From: CAHJXG01 sp965277495
GTDB taxonomy: Bacteria > Pseudomonadota > Alphaproteobacteria > Acetobacterales > Acetobacteraceae
Reading direction: 5' to 3'
DNA length: 64,000 nucleotides
Assembly (NCBI GenBank): GCA_965277495.1
Contig: OZ255824.1
Location: 3,720,001 to 3,784,000 of the forward strand
This document shows positions 10,783 to 21,889 of the stretch, one piece after another. The position numbers were made by a program, and so were the translations under genes. The notes beneath the pieces were generated by a model that saw only the letters and a list, made by a program, of their open reading frames with translations, searched no databases and was not told the origin of the DNA. The stretch's first letter is position 1. Every line of letters starts with the position of its first letter.

Positions 10783-10824
10783 TGCGAAACTCTATCACGA
10801 AGTCCTATTACGAAATCCGGGTAT

Positions 10825-13065
10825 ATGCGGGCAAGCCGACGCACTATCGAGCATGATAGCCTGGATCTAGGCTCGGCAACCCCGCTCCCGGTTGCAGCGG
10901 TCCGGAAGCGTATCGCCGTGTTGCTGCCGAGACCGTTCCAAGGCACCTTTGATTACGCTGTCCCGGACGAGCTTGACCCACAGCCGGGCGACATCGTGCT
11001 GGTTCCGCTCAACCGGCGGGAGGAGGTCGGCGTGGTGTGGGATGCGCCCGCCGGGCCGTCCGTCGAGGATGCCAAGCTGAAGCCGGTGACCGCCGTGCTG
11101 GATACCGCGCCGATCCCGCCGGCATTGCGGCGCTTCATCGACTGGGTGGCCGGCTATACCCTCGCGACCCCCGGCGAGGTCCTGGCCATGGCCTTGCGGG
11201 TGAACGCGCTGCAGCCGGAGACGCCGGCAGCGGGCTGGCGCTTGGCCGCAGACGAGCCCGGCAAACCGTTGACCGAGGCGCGCGCCCGGGTGGCGGCGCT
11301 GCTGACCGATGGCGCGCCACTGACGACCTCGGCCATCGCGCGCGGGGCCGGCGTCAGCGCGGGCGTGGTGCGCGGCATGGCGCAGGCGGGCCTGCTGCTT
11401 CCGGTCGCGCTGCCGGCACGCGCGCCGTTCGCCATGCCGGACGCCGCGCACCCGGGACCCGTCCTGTCCGGCGCACAGGCCGCCGCGGCCGAAACCCTGC
11501 GCGGCGCCGTCGCCAGCCGCCGCTTCAGCGTCACCTTGCTCGATGGCGTCACCGGCTCTGGCAAGACCGAAGTCTATCTGGAAGCGGTCGCCGAGTGCAT
11601 GGCGCAAGGCCGCCAGGCGTTGGTGCTGCTGCCGGAGATCGCGCTGTCCTCGCAATGGCTGGAGCGCTTCGCCGTCCGTTTCGGCGTGTCGCCCGCGGTC
11701 TGGCACTCGGACCTTGCCTCCCGCACCCGGCGGCTGACCTGGCGCGCAGTGGCGGACGGCGCGGCCCCGGTCGTCGTCGGCGCACGGTCGGCGCTGTTCC
11801 TGCCGTTCCCCGACCTCGGCCTCGTGATCGTCGACGAGGAACACGAGACCGCGTTCAAGCAGGAGGACGGCGTCGTCTATCACGCCCGCGACATGGCCGT
11901 GGTCCGCGCGCGGTTGGCTGCGGCCCCGGCCGTCCTGGTCTCCGCCACGCCCAGCCTGGAGACGCTGGCCAACGTCGAGGCCGGGCGCTACCGCCGCATG
12001 ACGCTCGACAAACGGCATGGCGGCGCCGCGCTGCCGGAGGTTGCGGCCATCGACCTGCGCATCGCCCCGCCCGAGCGTGGACGCTTCCTGTCGCCGCCTT
12101 TGGTCGAGGCGGTGCAGGAGACGCTGGCGCGCGGCGAGCAGGCCATGCTGTTCTTGAACCGCCGCGGCTACGCGCCGCTCACGCTGTGCCGGGCGTGCGG
12201 CCATCGCATGAATTGCCCGAACTGCACGGCGTGGCTGGTCGAGCACCGGGCGCGGCGGGTGCTGACCTGCCATCATTGCGCCCATACCGAGCCGATCCCG
12301 CCGATGTGCCCGCATTGCTCCGCCGAGAACAGCCTGGTGCCCATCGGACCCGGCGTCGAGCGCATCACCGAGGAGGTCGCCGCCGTGTTTCCCGAAGCGC
12401 GCCGCCTGGTGATGGCCAGCGACACCCTGCCGGGACCGCACGCCGCCGCCGAGGCCGCGCACGCGATCGAGCGGCGCGAGGTCGACCTGATCATCGGCAC
12501 CCAGATCGTCGCCAAGGGCTGGCACTTCCCGCATCTGACCCTGGTGGGCGTGGTGGACGCGGACCTTGGCCTGGCGGGCGGCGACCTGCGCGCGGCGGAG
12601 CGGACGGTGCAGTTGCTGCATCAGGTCGCCGGGCGCGCGGGCCGGGCGGAGGCGCCGGGCCGGGTCCTGTTGCAGACATTCAGCCCCGACCATCCGGTGA
12701 TGCATGCGCTGGTGGGCGGCAACCTGCAGGCGTTCATGGCGGCGGAGGCGGAGGGCCGCAAGCCCGGGCACTGGCCGCCCTATGGCCGCTTGGCCGCCCT
12801 GATCGTCAGCGCCGATACCGCCCAGGTGGCGGATGAGCTCGCGCGCGACCTTGGCAACGCCGCGCCGCGCGAGGATGGCGTGCTGGTGCTGGGGCCGGCG
12901 CCGGCGCCGCTGGCGATCCTGCGCGGCCGGCACCGCCGCCGCTTATTGATGAAGACCCGGCGCGACATCGCGGTGCAGCCGCTGCTGCGGGCCTGGCTGG
13001 ATCAGGTGCGCGTGCCGGGCGCCGCGCGGGTCGATGTCGACGTGGATCCCGTGTCGTTCCTGTAA
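10825..13065 (+). CDS. priA: Primosomal protein N', replication restart helicase
   Basis: 3'-5' superfamily 2 DNA helicase that recognises stalled forks and reloads the replisome. The 746-residue form chosen begins with ATG giving MRASRRTIEHD; the family core starts at RIAVLLPRPFQGTFDY. Visible are the 3' DNA-binding domain, Walker A GVTGSGKTEVYL, the DEEHE Walker B box, motif III SATPSLE, and the zinc site built from four CxxC pairs (CRAC, CPNC, CHHC, CPHC) between about residues 455 and 500. No strong ribosome binding site precedes the ATG, so the start is less certain than the identity. Confidence 0.94.
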   Translation: MRASRRTIEHDSLDLGSATPLPVAAVRKRIAVLLPRPFQGTFDYAVPDELDPQPGDIVLVPLNRREEVGVVWDAPAGPSVEDAKLKPVTAVLDTAPIPPALRRFIDWVAGYTLATPGEVLAMALRVNALQPETPAAGWRLAADEPGKPLTEARARVAALLTDGAPLTTSAIARGAGVSAGVVRGMAQAGLLLPVALPARAPFAMPDAAHPGPVLSGAQAAAAETLRGAVASRRFSVTLLDGVTGSGKTEVYLEAVAECMAQGRQALVLLPEIALSSQWLERFAVRFGVSPAVWHSDLASRTRRLTWRAVADGAAPVVVGARSALFLPFPDLGLVIVDEEHETAFKQEDGVVYHARDMAVVRARLAAAPAVLVSATPSLETLANVEAGRYRRMTLDKRHGGAALPEVAAIDLRIAPPERGRFLSPPLVEAVQETLARGEQAMLFLNRRGYAPLTLCRACGHRMNCPNCTAWLVEHRARRVLTCHHCAHTEPIPPMCPHCSAENSLVPIGPGVERITEEVAAVFPEARRLVMASDTLPGPHAAAEAAHAIERREVDLIIGTQIVAKGWHFPHLTLVGVVDADLGLAGGDLRAAERTVQLLHQVAGRAGRAEAPGRVLLQTFSPDHPVMHALVGGNLQAFMAAEAEGRKPGHWPPYGRLAALIVSADTAQVADELARDLGNAAPREDGVLVLGPAPAPLAILRGRHRRRLLMKTRRDIAVQPLLRAWLDQVRVPGAARVDVDVDPVSFL

Positions 13066-13156
13066 ACCTTTGTGCCCCGGTTGCAGCGTGGGGAACCCCA
13101 TGGTAGACGCCCGTCCGACGTAAATTCTGCCAACGACTATAAGCGAAAGAGGACGC

Positions 13157-13720
13157 GTGGCTTCTGGTTCGAATTCCTCCGGCGGCACGCTCGCCGGCCG
13201 TTACGCGGCAGCGCTGTATGCGCAAGCCGAGGATACCCGTGCAATCGATGCGGCCGTAGGCGAAATGGATGCGCTGGGACGTTTGATCGACCAGAGTCCC
13301 CCGTTGCGCCGACTGCTCGAAAGCCCGTTGATCGACGTGACGCAGGCGCGCACAGCCGCCACCGCCGTCCTTGCCGAGCAAGGCTTCAGCAAATTGATCC
13401 AGGATTTCGTCGGCGTCGTCGCCAACAACCGCCGGCTGAATGCGCTACGCGGCATCGTCGCGTCATTTGCCGCCTTGGTGGCCAGCAAGCGCGGCGTGGT
13501 CGTGGCGCAGGTCGCCAGCGCCCATCCGCTGACCGACGTGCAGCGCGGGCAATTGCGCGCCCGCATGATCGAGGCCGGATACGGCACCGTGAACATTGAG
13601 GACACGGTCGACCCCAGCCTGCTCGGCGGCCTCGTGGTCCGCGTCGGCGCCCGTCTGTATGACACAAGTTTGAAATCCCGCCTGCAGCGACTGCAATATG
13701 CCATGAAGGGTGCCGCCTAA
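13157..13720 (+). CDS. atpH: ATP synthase F1 subunit delta
   Basis: Delta subunit of the F1 part, which forms the peripheral stalk joint between F1 and the b subunits. The 187 residues have the family pattern: N-terminal helical bundle (LAGRYAAALYAQAED) and the C-terminal GGLVVRVGARLYDTSLKSRLQRL signature. It starts with GTG, supported by an AGAGGA ribosome binding site 3 bases upstream. First gene of the atpHAGDC operon; the F0 genes are not in the window, as is usual for alphaproteobacteria, where F0 and F1 genes are separate. Confidence 0.96.
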   Translation: MASGSNSSGGTLAGRYAAALYAQAEDTRAIDAAVGEMDALGRLIDQSPPLRRLLESPLIDVTQARTAATAVLAEQGFSKLIQDFVGVVANNRRLNALRGIVASFAALVASKRGVVVAQVASAHPLTDVQRGQLRARMIEAGYGTVNIEDTVDPSLLGGLVVRVGARLYDTSLKSRLQRLQYAMKGAA

Positions 13721-13721
13721 G

Positions 13722-15253
<1,532 letters not shown>

Positions 15254-15254
<1 letters not shown>

Positions 15255-16138
15255 TGGCCAGCCTCAAGGCGCTCCGGGCGCGTATCAACAGCGTCAAGTC
15301 GACCCGCAAGATCACCTCGGCTATGAAGATGGTCGCGGCAAGCAAGCTCAAGCGCGCGCAGACCCAGGCGGAGGCGGCGCGGCCGTATTCGGAGCGGATG
15401 CAGCGTATGCTGGCGGCCTTGGCGGCGAGTGCGTCCGGATCGCCGACGGCGCCGAAGATGCTGGTCGGCACCGGGCAGGACCAAGTGCAATTGCTGATCG
15501 TTGTGACCGCTGACCGCGGCCTGGCGGGTGCGTTCAACACCAACGTCGGCCGTGCCGCCCGCACCGCGATCCAGCGGCTGGAGGGCGAAGGCAAGGCTGT
15601 CAAGGTCATCACCGTCGGACGCAAGGGCCGCGACTACCTGCGACGGGAGTATGCCAGCCGCCTGGTCGGTGAGTACAGCTTCGCCGGCAAGAAGCGGGTG
15701 GAATTCTCCGACGTTGACGAGGTCGCGGCGCGGATTACGGCCATGTTGGCGGCGGGCGAATTCGACGTCTGCACGGTCGTTTACAACCGCTTCATGTCGG
15801 TCATCAGCCAGGTCCCCACCGAGGCGAGGCTGATCCCGTTGCCGATGCCCGAGGTTGCGCCGGCCGCCACGACAGGTCCGCAGGCGCAGTATGAATTCGA
15901 ACCGGACGAGGAGGCGATCCTCGCTGCCTTGCTGCCCCGGAACATGGCTATCCAGCTATTCCGCGCCTTGATCGAGAGCGCGGCTGGCGAGCAGGGCGCG
16001 CGCATGTCCGCGATGGACAACGCCACCCGCAACGCCGGCGATATGATCAACCGGTTGACGCTGAACTACAACCGCACGCGTCAGGCGAACATCACCAGGG
16101 AATTGATCGAGATCATCTCGGGCGCGGAAGCGATCTAG
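15254..16138 (+). CDS. atpG: ATP synthase F1 subunit gamma
   Basis: Central rotor shaft of F1. The 294 residues show the two conserved terminal helices: the N-terminal ASLKALRARINSVKSTRKIT with ITSAMKMVAASKLKRAQ, and the C-terminal AMDNATRNAGDMINRLTLNYNRTRQ. The alphaproteobacterial-type middle domain is of normal length. The start codon overlaps the atpA stop by one base. Unlike the other junctions of this operon, atpG is separated from atpD by 132 bases that contain two inverted repeats. Confidence 0.97.
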
Positions 16139-16151
16139 GGGTCCGATCCTG

Positions 16152-16228
16152 ACGCTTGGTTCCCAAGCGTTGGGTGAATCGGTCCACCAAACGAAGGATA
16201 GTGGTGAAAATCTGACGGATCGTTCCGT
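16152..16228 (+). promoter_or_regulatory. Two inverted repeats in the atpG-atpD spacer
   Basis: The 132-base spacer holds a perfect 8-bp stem with a 3-base loop (ACGCTTGG-TTC-CCAAGCGT, 16152-16170) and a 5-bp stem with a 4-base loop (ACGGA-TCGT-TCCGT, 16215-16228). Neither is followed by a T run, so a simple terminator is unlikely. RNA processing or 5' stabilisation of the atpDC message, or a protein-binding site, are the possible roles; this is inference from the sequence alone. Confidence 0.5.
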
Positions 16229-16270
16229 TTGATTTCCGCCACTAGGGCTGGTCGGGAAAGGGATGCAATA

Positions 16271-17700
<1,430 letters not shown>

Positions 17701-17701
<1 letters not shown>

Positions 17702-18111
17702 TGGCAACCACGCTGCTGGAGATCGTCAGCCCCGACCGCTTGCTGCTGTCGCAGCCGGTGGACATGGCCGTGATCCCGGCGGCGGAGGGCGAGATGGGCG
17801 TCATGCCGGGTCATTCGCCGATGATCGTGCTGTTGCAGGGCGGCACAATCACGCTGCATGAGGGTGGGCGTGCTACCAGCAGGCTGTATGTGAGCGGCGG
17901 GTTCGCCGAGATCACGCCGGAGCGTTGCACGGTGTTGGCGGATGAGGCCATACCGGTTTCGGAAGTCTCGCGCCGGGTTGCGGATGGGCGGCTGGCCGAG
18001 GCTGACGCTGCCTATGCGGCGGCAGATAAGACGGACATCCCCGCGTTGGACGCCGTCATGGGACGCCAGCAGGCGGCCCGGGCCATGGTGGCTGCCGCTC
18101 AGGCCGCTTAA
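17701..18111 (+). CDS. atpC: ATP synthase F1 subunit epsilon
   Basis: Epsilon subunit, part of the rotor and regulator of ATP hydrolysis. The 136 residues begin with the family pattern LLEIVSPDRLLLSQPVDMAVIP, followed by GEMGVMPGHSPMIVLLQGG and LYVSGGFAEITPERCTVLADEA. The C-terminal helical part is shorter and more Ala-rich than in E. coli, as in other alphaproteobacteria. Last gene of the F1 operon, coupled to atpD by a one-base overlap. Confidence 0.96.
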
Positions 18112-18242
18112 GCCTGTAACCTGACTGCCACATGGCGGCGGTGGTCGTAGCCGCATCCGCAACTCTGCGGCGCCGGTTCTGTTGGGATTCGCGGCGCGTG
18201 CGTTTATGCAGGCGTTCCAACCCCGTAAAGACGATTGTTTGG

Positions 18243-19082
18243 ATGAAGCATTGGCGGATTGAGGATGTTGCCTGGGACCAGTTTGACCCGGCGAGGGTCG
18301 ATCCCGGGATCGTCCCCCTGGTCAAAGCCGCTGCCATGGTCGAGCGGAACGGCTTGGACTACGCGGTCTATCTCGGCCGCGTGTTCCAAGACGACCCGGA
18401 TTTCCGCGGCGCCGCCGACCACTGGGCGATTGAGGAGGTCCAGCATGGCGACGCGCTCGGCAAATGGGCGATGCTGGCCGACCCTGGATGGGATTTCGAG
18501 GCGGCGTTCGCCCGGTATCGCGCCGGTTACAAGCTGCCGCTCGACGCCGATGCGTCGATTCGTGGGTCGCGCACCGGGGAGCTGATCGCCCGCTGCATGG
18601 TGGAGACCGGGACGAGCAGCTATTATACGGCGCTGGCCGACGCCACGGAGGAACCGGCGTTGCGGCAGGTGTGCAAACTGATTGCCGCGGATGAATACCG
18701 GCATTTCAAGCTGTTCTATGATCATATGCGGCGTTACCTGGCCCGTGAGAAGCTCGGGTTGATGAAACGGCTGCAGATCGCCGCCGGGCGTATCACCGAG
18801 AGCGAGGACGACGAGCTGGCCTATGCTTTCCATTGCGGCAATGAGCCGGAGAGCCTGGAGTACCAGCATGCGCGCTGCATCGCAGCGTATATGGGCCGGG
18901 CCATGGGTTTTTACCGGCTCCGGCACATCGAGCGCAGCATCGGCATGGTGCTGAAGTCGGTCGGGCTGCCGCCGCGCGGCCGGCTCTCGGTCTTGGGCAC
19001 CAAGCTGGCGTGGAGCCTGATGCAGCGTCGGCGGCGCAAGTTTTCAAGGGATGCCGCCCAGGATGTCGCGCTTGCCGCCTGA
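18243..19082 (+). CDS. Ferritin-like di-iron protein of unknown function
   Basis: A 279-residue, mostly helical protein with the four-carboxylate, two-histidine pattern of ferritin-like di-iron enzymes: E34, the ExxH pair E65/H68 in EEVQH, E121, and the ExxH pair E151/H154 in EYRH. This resembles the acyl-ACP desaturase / rubrerythrin fold group, but the substrate cannot be read from sequence. The C-terminal 40 residues are basic (QRRRRK). The ATG giving MKHWRIEDVAWDQ is chosen; upstream in-frame sequence is Arg-rich and unlike protein. It lies 131 bases after atpC on the same strand, so cotranscription is possible but not shown. Confidence 0.72.
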   Translation: MKHWRIEDVAWDQFDPARVDPGIVPLVKAAAMVERNGLDYAVYLGRVFQDDPDFRGAADHWAIEEVQHGDALGKWAMLADPGWDFEAAFARYRAGYKLPLDADASIRGSRTGELIARCMVETGTSSYYTALADATEEPALRQVCKLIAADEYRHFKLFYDHMRRYLAREKLGLMKRLQIAAGRITESEDDELAYAFHCGNEPESLEYQHARCIAAYMGRAMGFYRLRHIERSIGMVLKSVGLPPRGRLSVLGTKLAWSLMQRRRRKFSRDAAQDVALAA

Positions 19083-19124
19083 TGTTGGCACGGCCTCCGC
19101 CCCTTGCTACATCGATGCCGCACG

Positions 19125-19197
19125 CCGGGTTAGCTCAGATGGTAGAGCACCTGATTTGTAATCAGGGGGTCGCGGGTTCGATCCCTGCACCCGGCAC
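19125..19197 (+). tRNA. tRNA-Thr (anticodon TGT)
   Basis: Cloverleaf with a 7-bp acceptor stem (GCCGGGT pairs with ACCCGGC), D arm GCTC..GAGC, anticodon stem CCTGA/TCAGG around the loop TTTGTAA, and T arm GCGGG-TTCGATC-CCTGC. The anticodon is TGT, reading ACA/ACG-type threonine codons. The CCA tail is not encoded; the bases after the discriminator A are CCG. Confidence 0.97.
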
Positions 19198-19220
19198 CGT
19201 TGCCAGCCATGCCCCTCGAG

Positions 19221-19529
19221 TCAATGGCATCGCGTGGCCGCTGCCTTTCGGTTTGCGCCACGCACGACTGCGGCAAATAGGCGGAGCGCGTCCGGTCCTC
19301 CCTGATCGGCGAGCGTGCCGCCCTCTATTTCAGTCGCCAGGCATTCGGCCTGTCCTGCGAGGGTTTCGGCGGCGCGCAGCAGAGCCTGCCCGGCCAATTC
19401 AAGCTGCAGTTCGTCGGGCAGGGTGTCCCATTGAACCCGGCGGACCCGGGGGTGAGCGAGAAGCATGGCAAGGATCCCATCGAGCAGTCGGCGTTGAGTG
19501 ATGCCGCAAACCACGCGGTCACGCCGCAT
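19221..19529 (-). CDS. Small hypothetical protein
   Basis: A 102-residue mainly helical protein with no family I recognise. It has a basic N-terminus (MRRDR), then a segment with amphipathic helices rich in Leu, Ala and Glu (ITQRRLLDGILAML, ELQLELAGQALLRAAETLAGQ). It starts 36 bases after the hydratase stop on the same strand and looks like the third gene of an rlmB operon. Short high-GC frames can be chance, so the call rests on position and on the plausible composition. Confidence 0.45.
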   Translation of the reverse strand: MRRDRVVCGITQRRLLDGILAMLLAHPRVRRVQWDTLPDELQLELAGQALLRAAETLAGQAECLATEIEGGTLADQGGPDALRLFAAVVRGANRKAAATRCH

Positions 19530-19565
19530 TGTCGGCGAGAATGGTTAAAAATCACCCCTACGAAA

Positions 19566-20363
19566 TCAAACGAGATGCAGGACGACCGTCGGCAACGGCG
19601 GGAAGCGGACCTCAATCGTGGCGGGCGCATCCAGCCAGATCGGCGGCGTGACGCTGCCCAGCATGACGACCTGCCCGGCGCGCAGGCCGCCAAACGCCGC
19701 CGCCTCGTCCGAAGCCGCGAGCCACGCCAGCGCCGCCATCGGGTCCCCAAGCAACTCGCCGCCAAAGCCTGTGCCGCGCTCATCGCCATCGACGTACAGG
19801 CTGCCAGCGAGGCCGCGCAGGTTGAGATCGCGCCAGCCCGGGTAGCAGGCGCCGAGGATCGCGGCGGCGTGGAACACCTGATCGGCCACCAGCGTGGGCG
19901 TGCCGAGCGCGTCGAGCGGCCCGTAGCGGTTCTCGACAACCTCAATCCCGGCCATGAACTCGCCCACCGCAGCCGCGGCCTGCGCTTCGCTGCACGGTCC
20001 CGGTGCAAGGTCGCGGGCCAGCACCACCGCGAGCTCGCACTCGACGCCCGGACGCAGGAACGGGGCGAAGCTGAGCGTGCTGCCGGTGCCATGCAGCCCG
20101 GCCTCGGCCATGAACCCTGCCGTCGGGCCGGGCAATCCCAAGTACTCCTGCATGCGGTGCGTGGTGGCGCCGATCTTGAACCCGGCGGGCGGTTGCGCGC
20201 CCGTCAAGCGCGCCAAGTCCAACTGCGCGGCGATCCCGTCCGCCAGATGGCGCGGCGCAACATCGGGCGGCAGCGAGTCCAGCACGCGCCGGGCCCGCCG
20301 ATTGGCGATTAGCGCTTGGGCAGTGCGGCCAGGATCAAATGCATGATCAACTACTTCTGCCAT
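19566..20363 (-). CDS. 2-keto-4-pentenoate hydratase family protein
   Basis: A 265-residue member of the MhpD / fumarylacetoacetase C-terminal fold group, which hydrates 2-hydroxypenta-2,4-dienoate-type substrates or decarboxylates 4-oxalocrotonate. Visible are GFKIGATTHRMQEYLGL near residue 60, the metal-ligand segment RPGVECELAVVLARDL (glutamates of the ExE motif), IEVVENRY and the terminal PAGQ-like RAGQVVMLGSVTPP. The ATG overlaps the rlmB stop (TGATG). No other aromatic meta-cleavage gene is present, so the physiological substrate is open. Confidence 0.85.
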   Translation of the reverse strand: MAEVVDHAFDPGRTAQALIANRRARRVLDSLPPDVAPRHLADGIAAQLDLARLTGAQPPAGFKIGATTHRMQEYLGLPGPTAGFMAEAGLHGTGSTLSFAPFLRPGVECELAVVLARDLAPGPCSEAQAAAAVGEFMAGIEVVENRYGPLDALGTPTLVADQVFHAAAILGACYPGWRDLNLRGLAGSLYVDGDERGTGFGGELLGDPMAALAWLAASDEAAAFGGLRAGQVVMLGSVTPPIWLDAPATIEVRFPPLPTVVLHLV

Positions 20364-21562
20364 CAGGGCACCCGGTTCAGCTCGTAAAGCGCTACGGTCG
20401 CGGCGGCGGACACGTTCAGACTCTCCATCAAGCCCGGCAAGGCCAAGCCGGCTATTTCGTCGCAGGTTTCCCGGGTCAGGCGGCGCAGGCCGGCGCCCTC
20501 TGCGCCCAGAACGAGCGCAACGCGGCGTTCCTTCAATGGCGCGCCCCGCAACGGAGCGCCGCCGCCGTCCAGCCCGACCACCCACAGCCCGGCGGCCTTC
20601 AGCGCGGCCAGCGTGCGGGCAAGGTTCACCGCGCGCAGGAGCGGCACCTGCTCAAGCGCGCCGGATGCGGCTTTGGCCAGCACGCCCGTCTCCTCTGGCG
20701 CGTTGCGGTCCTGGGTGATGACGCCGGCCACGCCAAACGCCGCGGCGCTGCGCAGGATCGCGCCGATGTTGCGCGGGTCGACGACCTGGTCGAGCACGAT
20801 GACCGGGCCTGGGCGCTCCAGCACGGCCGAGAGCACCGGCGGCGCCAGCAGGTCGGCCAGCAGCCCGGCGCCCTGATGCACCGTATCGCGTCCGAGCAGG
20901 TGATCCAGCTTGGCACGGTCAACGCGCTCGGCGGCCAGCGGCCAGGGTTGGGGCAGGCGGGCAACCAGCGTGGCCTCCGCCTCTTCCGTCAGCAGCAGGC
21001 GCTTGAGACGGCGGCCCGGGTTGGCCAGCGCGGCGGCGACGGGATGCAGGCCATGCAGCCACACGCTGCCCCGCGGCGCTGCCGGCCCGTGCGCCGCGCG
21101 AGCGGGTTGCGGCGTTGGCGCAGGAGGACGGATGGCCGGTGCCCGCAGGGTGGTGCTACGTGCCTCGATGGCCTCACGCGGGACGACGGGTTCGGGGAGC
21201 GGACGAGGCTGGCCCGGGCGGGGCGCCCGGGCGGCAGCGGCCCGGGCTTCAGGATCGGGGGCACGGCTCGGGCGCGGACCGGATGCTCGATCTGGCGGGG
21301 CGTGCCGACCGGAGGCTGGCCGGGAGGGAGCCTGCCCGCGGGCCGGTTCGCGCGGCGTACGCGGTGCGGCGGCGTCCTCCGCATTGCGCGTGCCGCCTTG
21401 CCGGGCAAATCCGGTGCCGGAGCGTTTGGCGCCGAATGGCTTGGACATGGGTGATTTCGGTCCAGCCGGCCGGTCGGTTCCGCCGCGGCTGGTGACTGTG
21501 CCGCTGCCGGCCTTTGAGGAGCCGCCAGGCCGGCCGGGGTTCTTCGTGCGCATTCCCGCCAT
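20363..21562 (-). CDS. rlmB: 23S rRNA (guanosine-2'-O)-methyltransferase RlmB-like, TrmH/SpoU family
   Basis: SPOUT methyltransferase. The C-terminal 240 residues hold the SpoU_sub_bind domain starting at SVWLHGLHPVAAALANPGRR and the knotted catalytic domain with motif 1 VDPRNIGAILRSAAAFG, motif 2 LVLGAEGAGLRRL and motif 3 LPGLMESLNVSAAATVALYE. The N-terminal 150 or so residues are a low-complexity Arg/Pro/Ala-rich tail. The start is not certain: ATGs at 21562, 21553 and 21448 all lie inside this tail and none has a strong ribosome binding site. RlmB methylates G2251 in E. coli; the exact target here is inferred. Confidence 0.88.
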   Translation of the reverse strand: MAGMRTKNPGRPGGSSKAGSGTVTSRGGTDRPAGPKSPMSKPFGAKRSGTGFARQGGTRNAEDAAAPRTPREPARGQAPSRPASGRHAPPDRASGPRPSRAPDPEARAAAARAPRPGQPRPLPEPVVPREAIEARSTTLRAPAIRPPAPTPQPARAAHGPAAPRGSVWLHGLHPVAAALANPGRRLKRLLLTEEAEATLVARLPQPWPLAAERVDRAKLDHLLGRDTVHQGAGLLADLLAPPVLSAVLERPGPVIVLDQVVDPRNIGAILRSAAAFGVAGVITQDRNAPEETGVLAKAASGALEQVPLLRAVNLARTLAALKAAGLWVVGLDGGGAPLRGAPLKERRVALVLGAEGAGLRRLTRETCDEIAGLALPGLMESLNVSAAATVALYELNRVP

Positions 21563-21702
21563 ATACAGGCGAGCCGTGGCGATTGACAGCCAGGCGCGGG
21601 GAGCCGCCAAGCCTCCGCACGATTGGCCCTGAGGTGAACCGGTTGACAGCCGATGCGGTTCGGCGCTACCCCGCCGATCCGGCAACCTGCCCACGATCCG
21701 GC

Positions 21703-21789
21703 GGAGGGGTGCCCGAGTGGCTAAAGGGGGCGGACTGTAAATCCGCTGCTGTAACGGCTACGTTGGTTCGAATCCAACCCCCTCCACCA
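21703..21789 (+). tRNA. tRNA-Tyr (anticodon GTA)
   Basis: Class II tRNA of 87 bases with a long variable arm. The acceptor stem pairs GGAGGGG with CCCCTCC, the anticodon stem GCGGA/TCCGC encloses loop CTGTAAA giving anticodon GTA, the T arm is GTTGG-TTCGAAT-CCAAC, and the CCA end is encoded. Confidence 0.98.
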
Positions 21790-21889
21790 TTTTACGTCAG
21801 CCGGCCAGATTTATATTCTGGACTTTCAACGATTTTTGGACGATACTCAAGGGAAGTTTTGGCTCATTCTGCCCGGGATGAGGGTCTAG

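Noticed and set aside
10867..12933. 688-codon minus-strand frame opposite priA
   Set aside because: It is a high-GC shadow: the opposite strand encodes all PriA motifs including eight zinc cysteines, while this frame is Arg/Gln/His-rich without any domain.
19125..21789. Integration sites at the tRNA-Thr, tRNA-Tyr or tRNA-Lys genes
   Set aside because: No integrase follows them and I found no direct repeat of a tRNA 3' end in the flanks.
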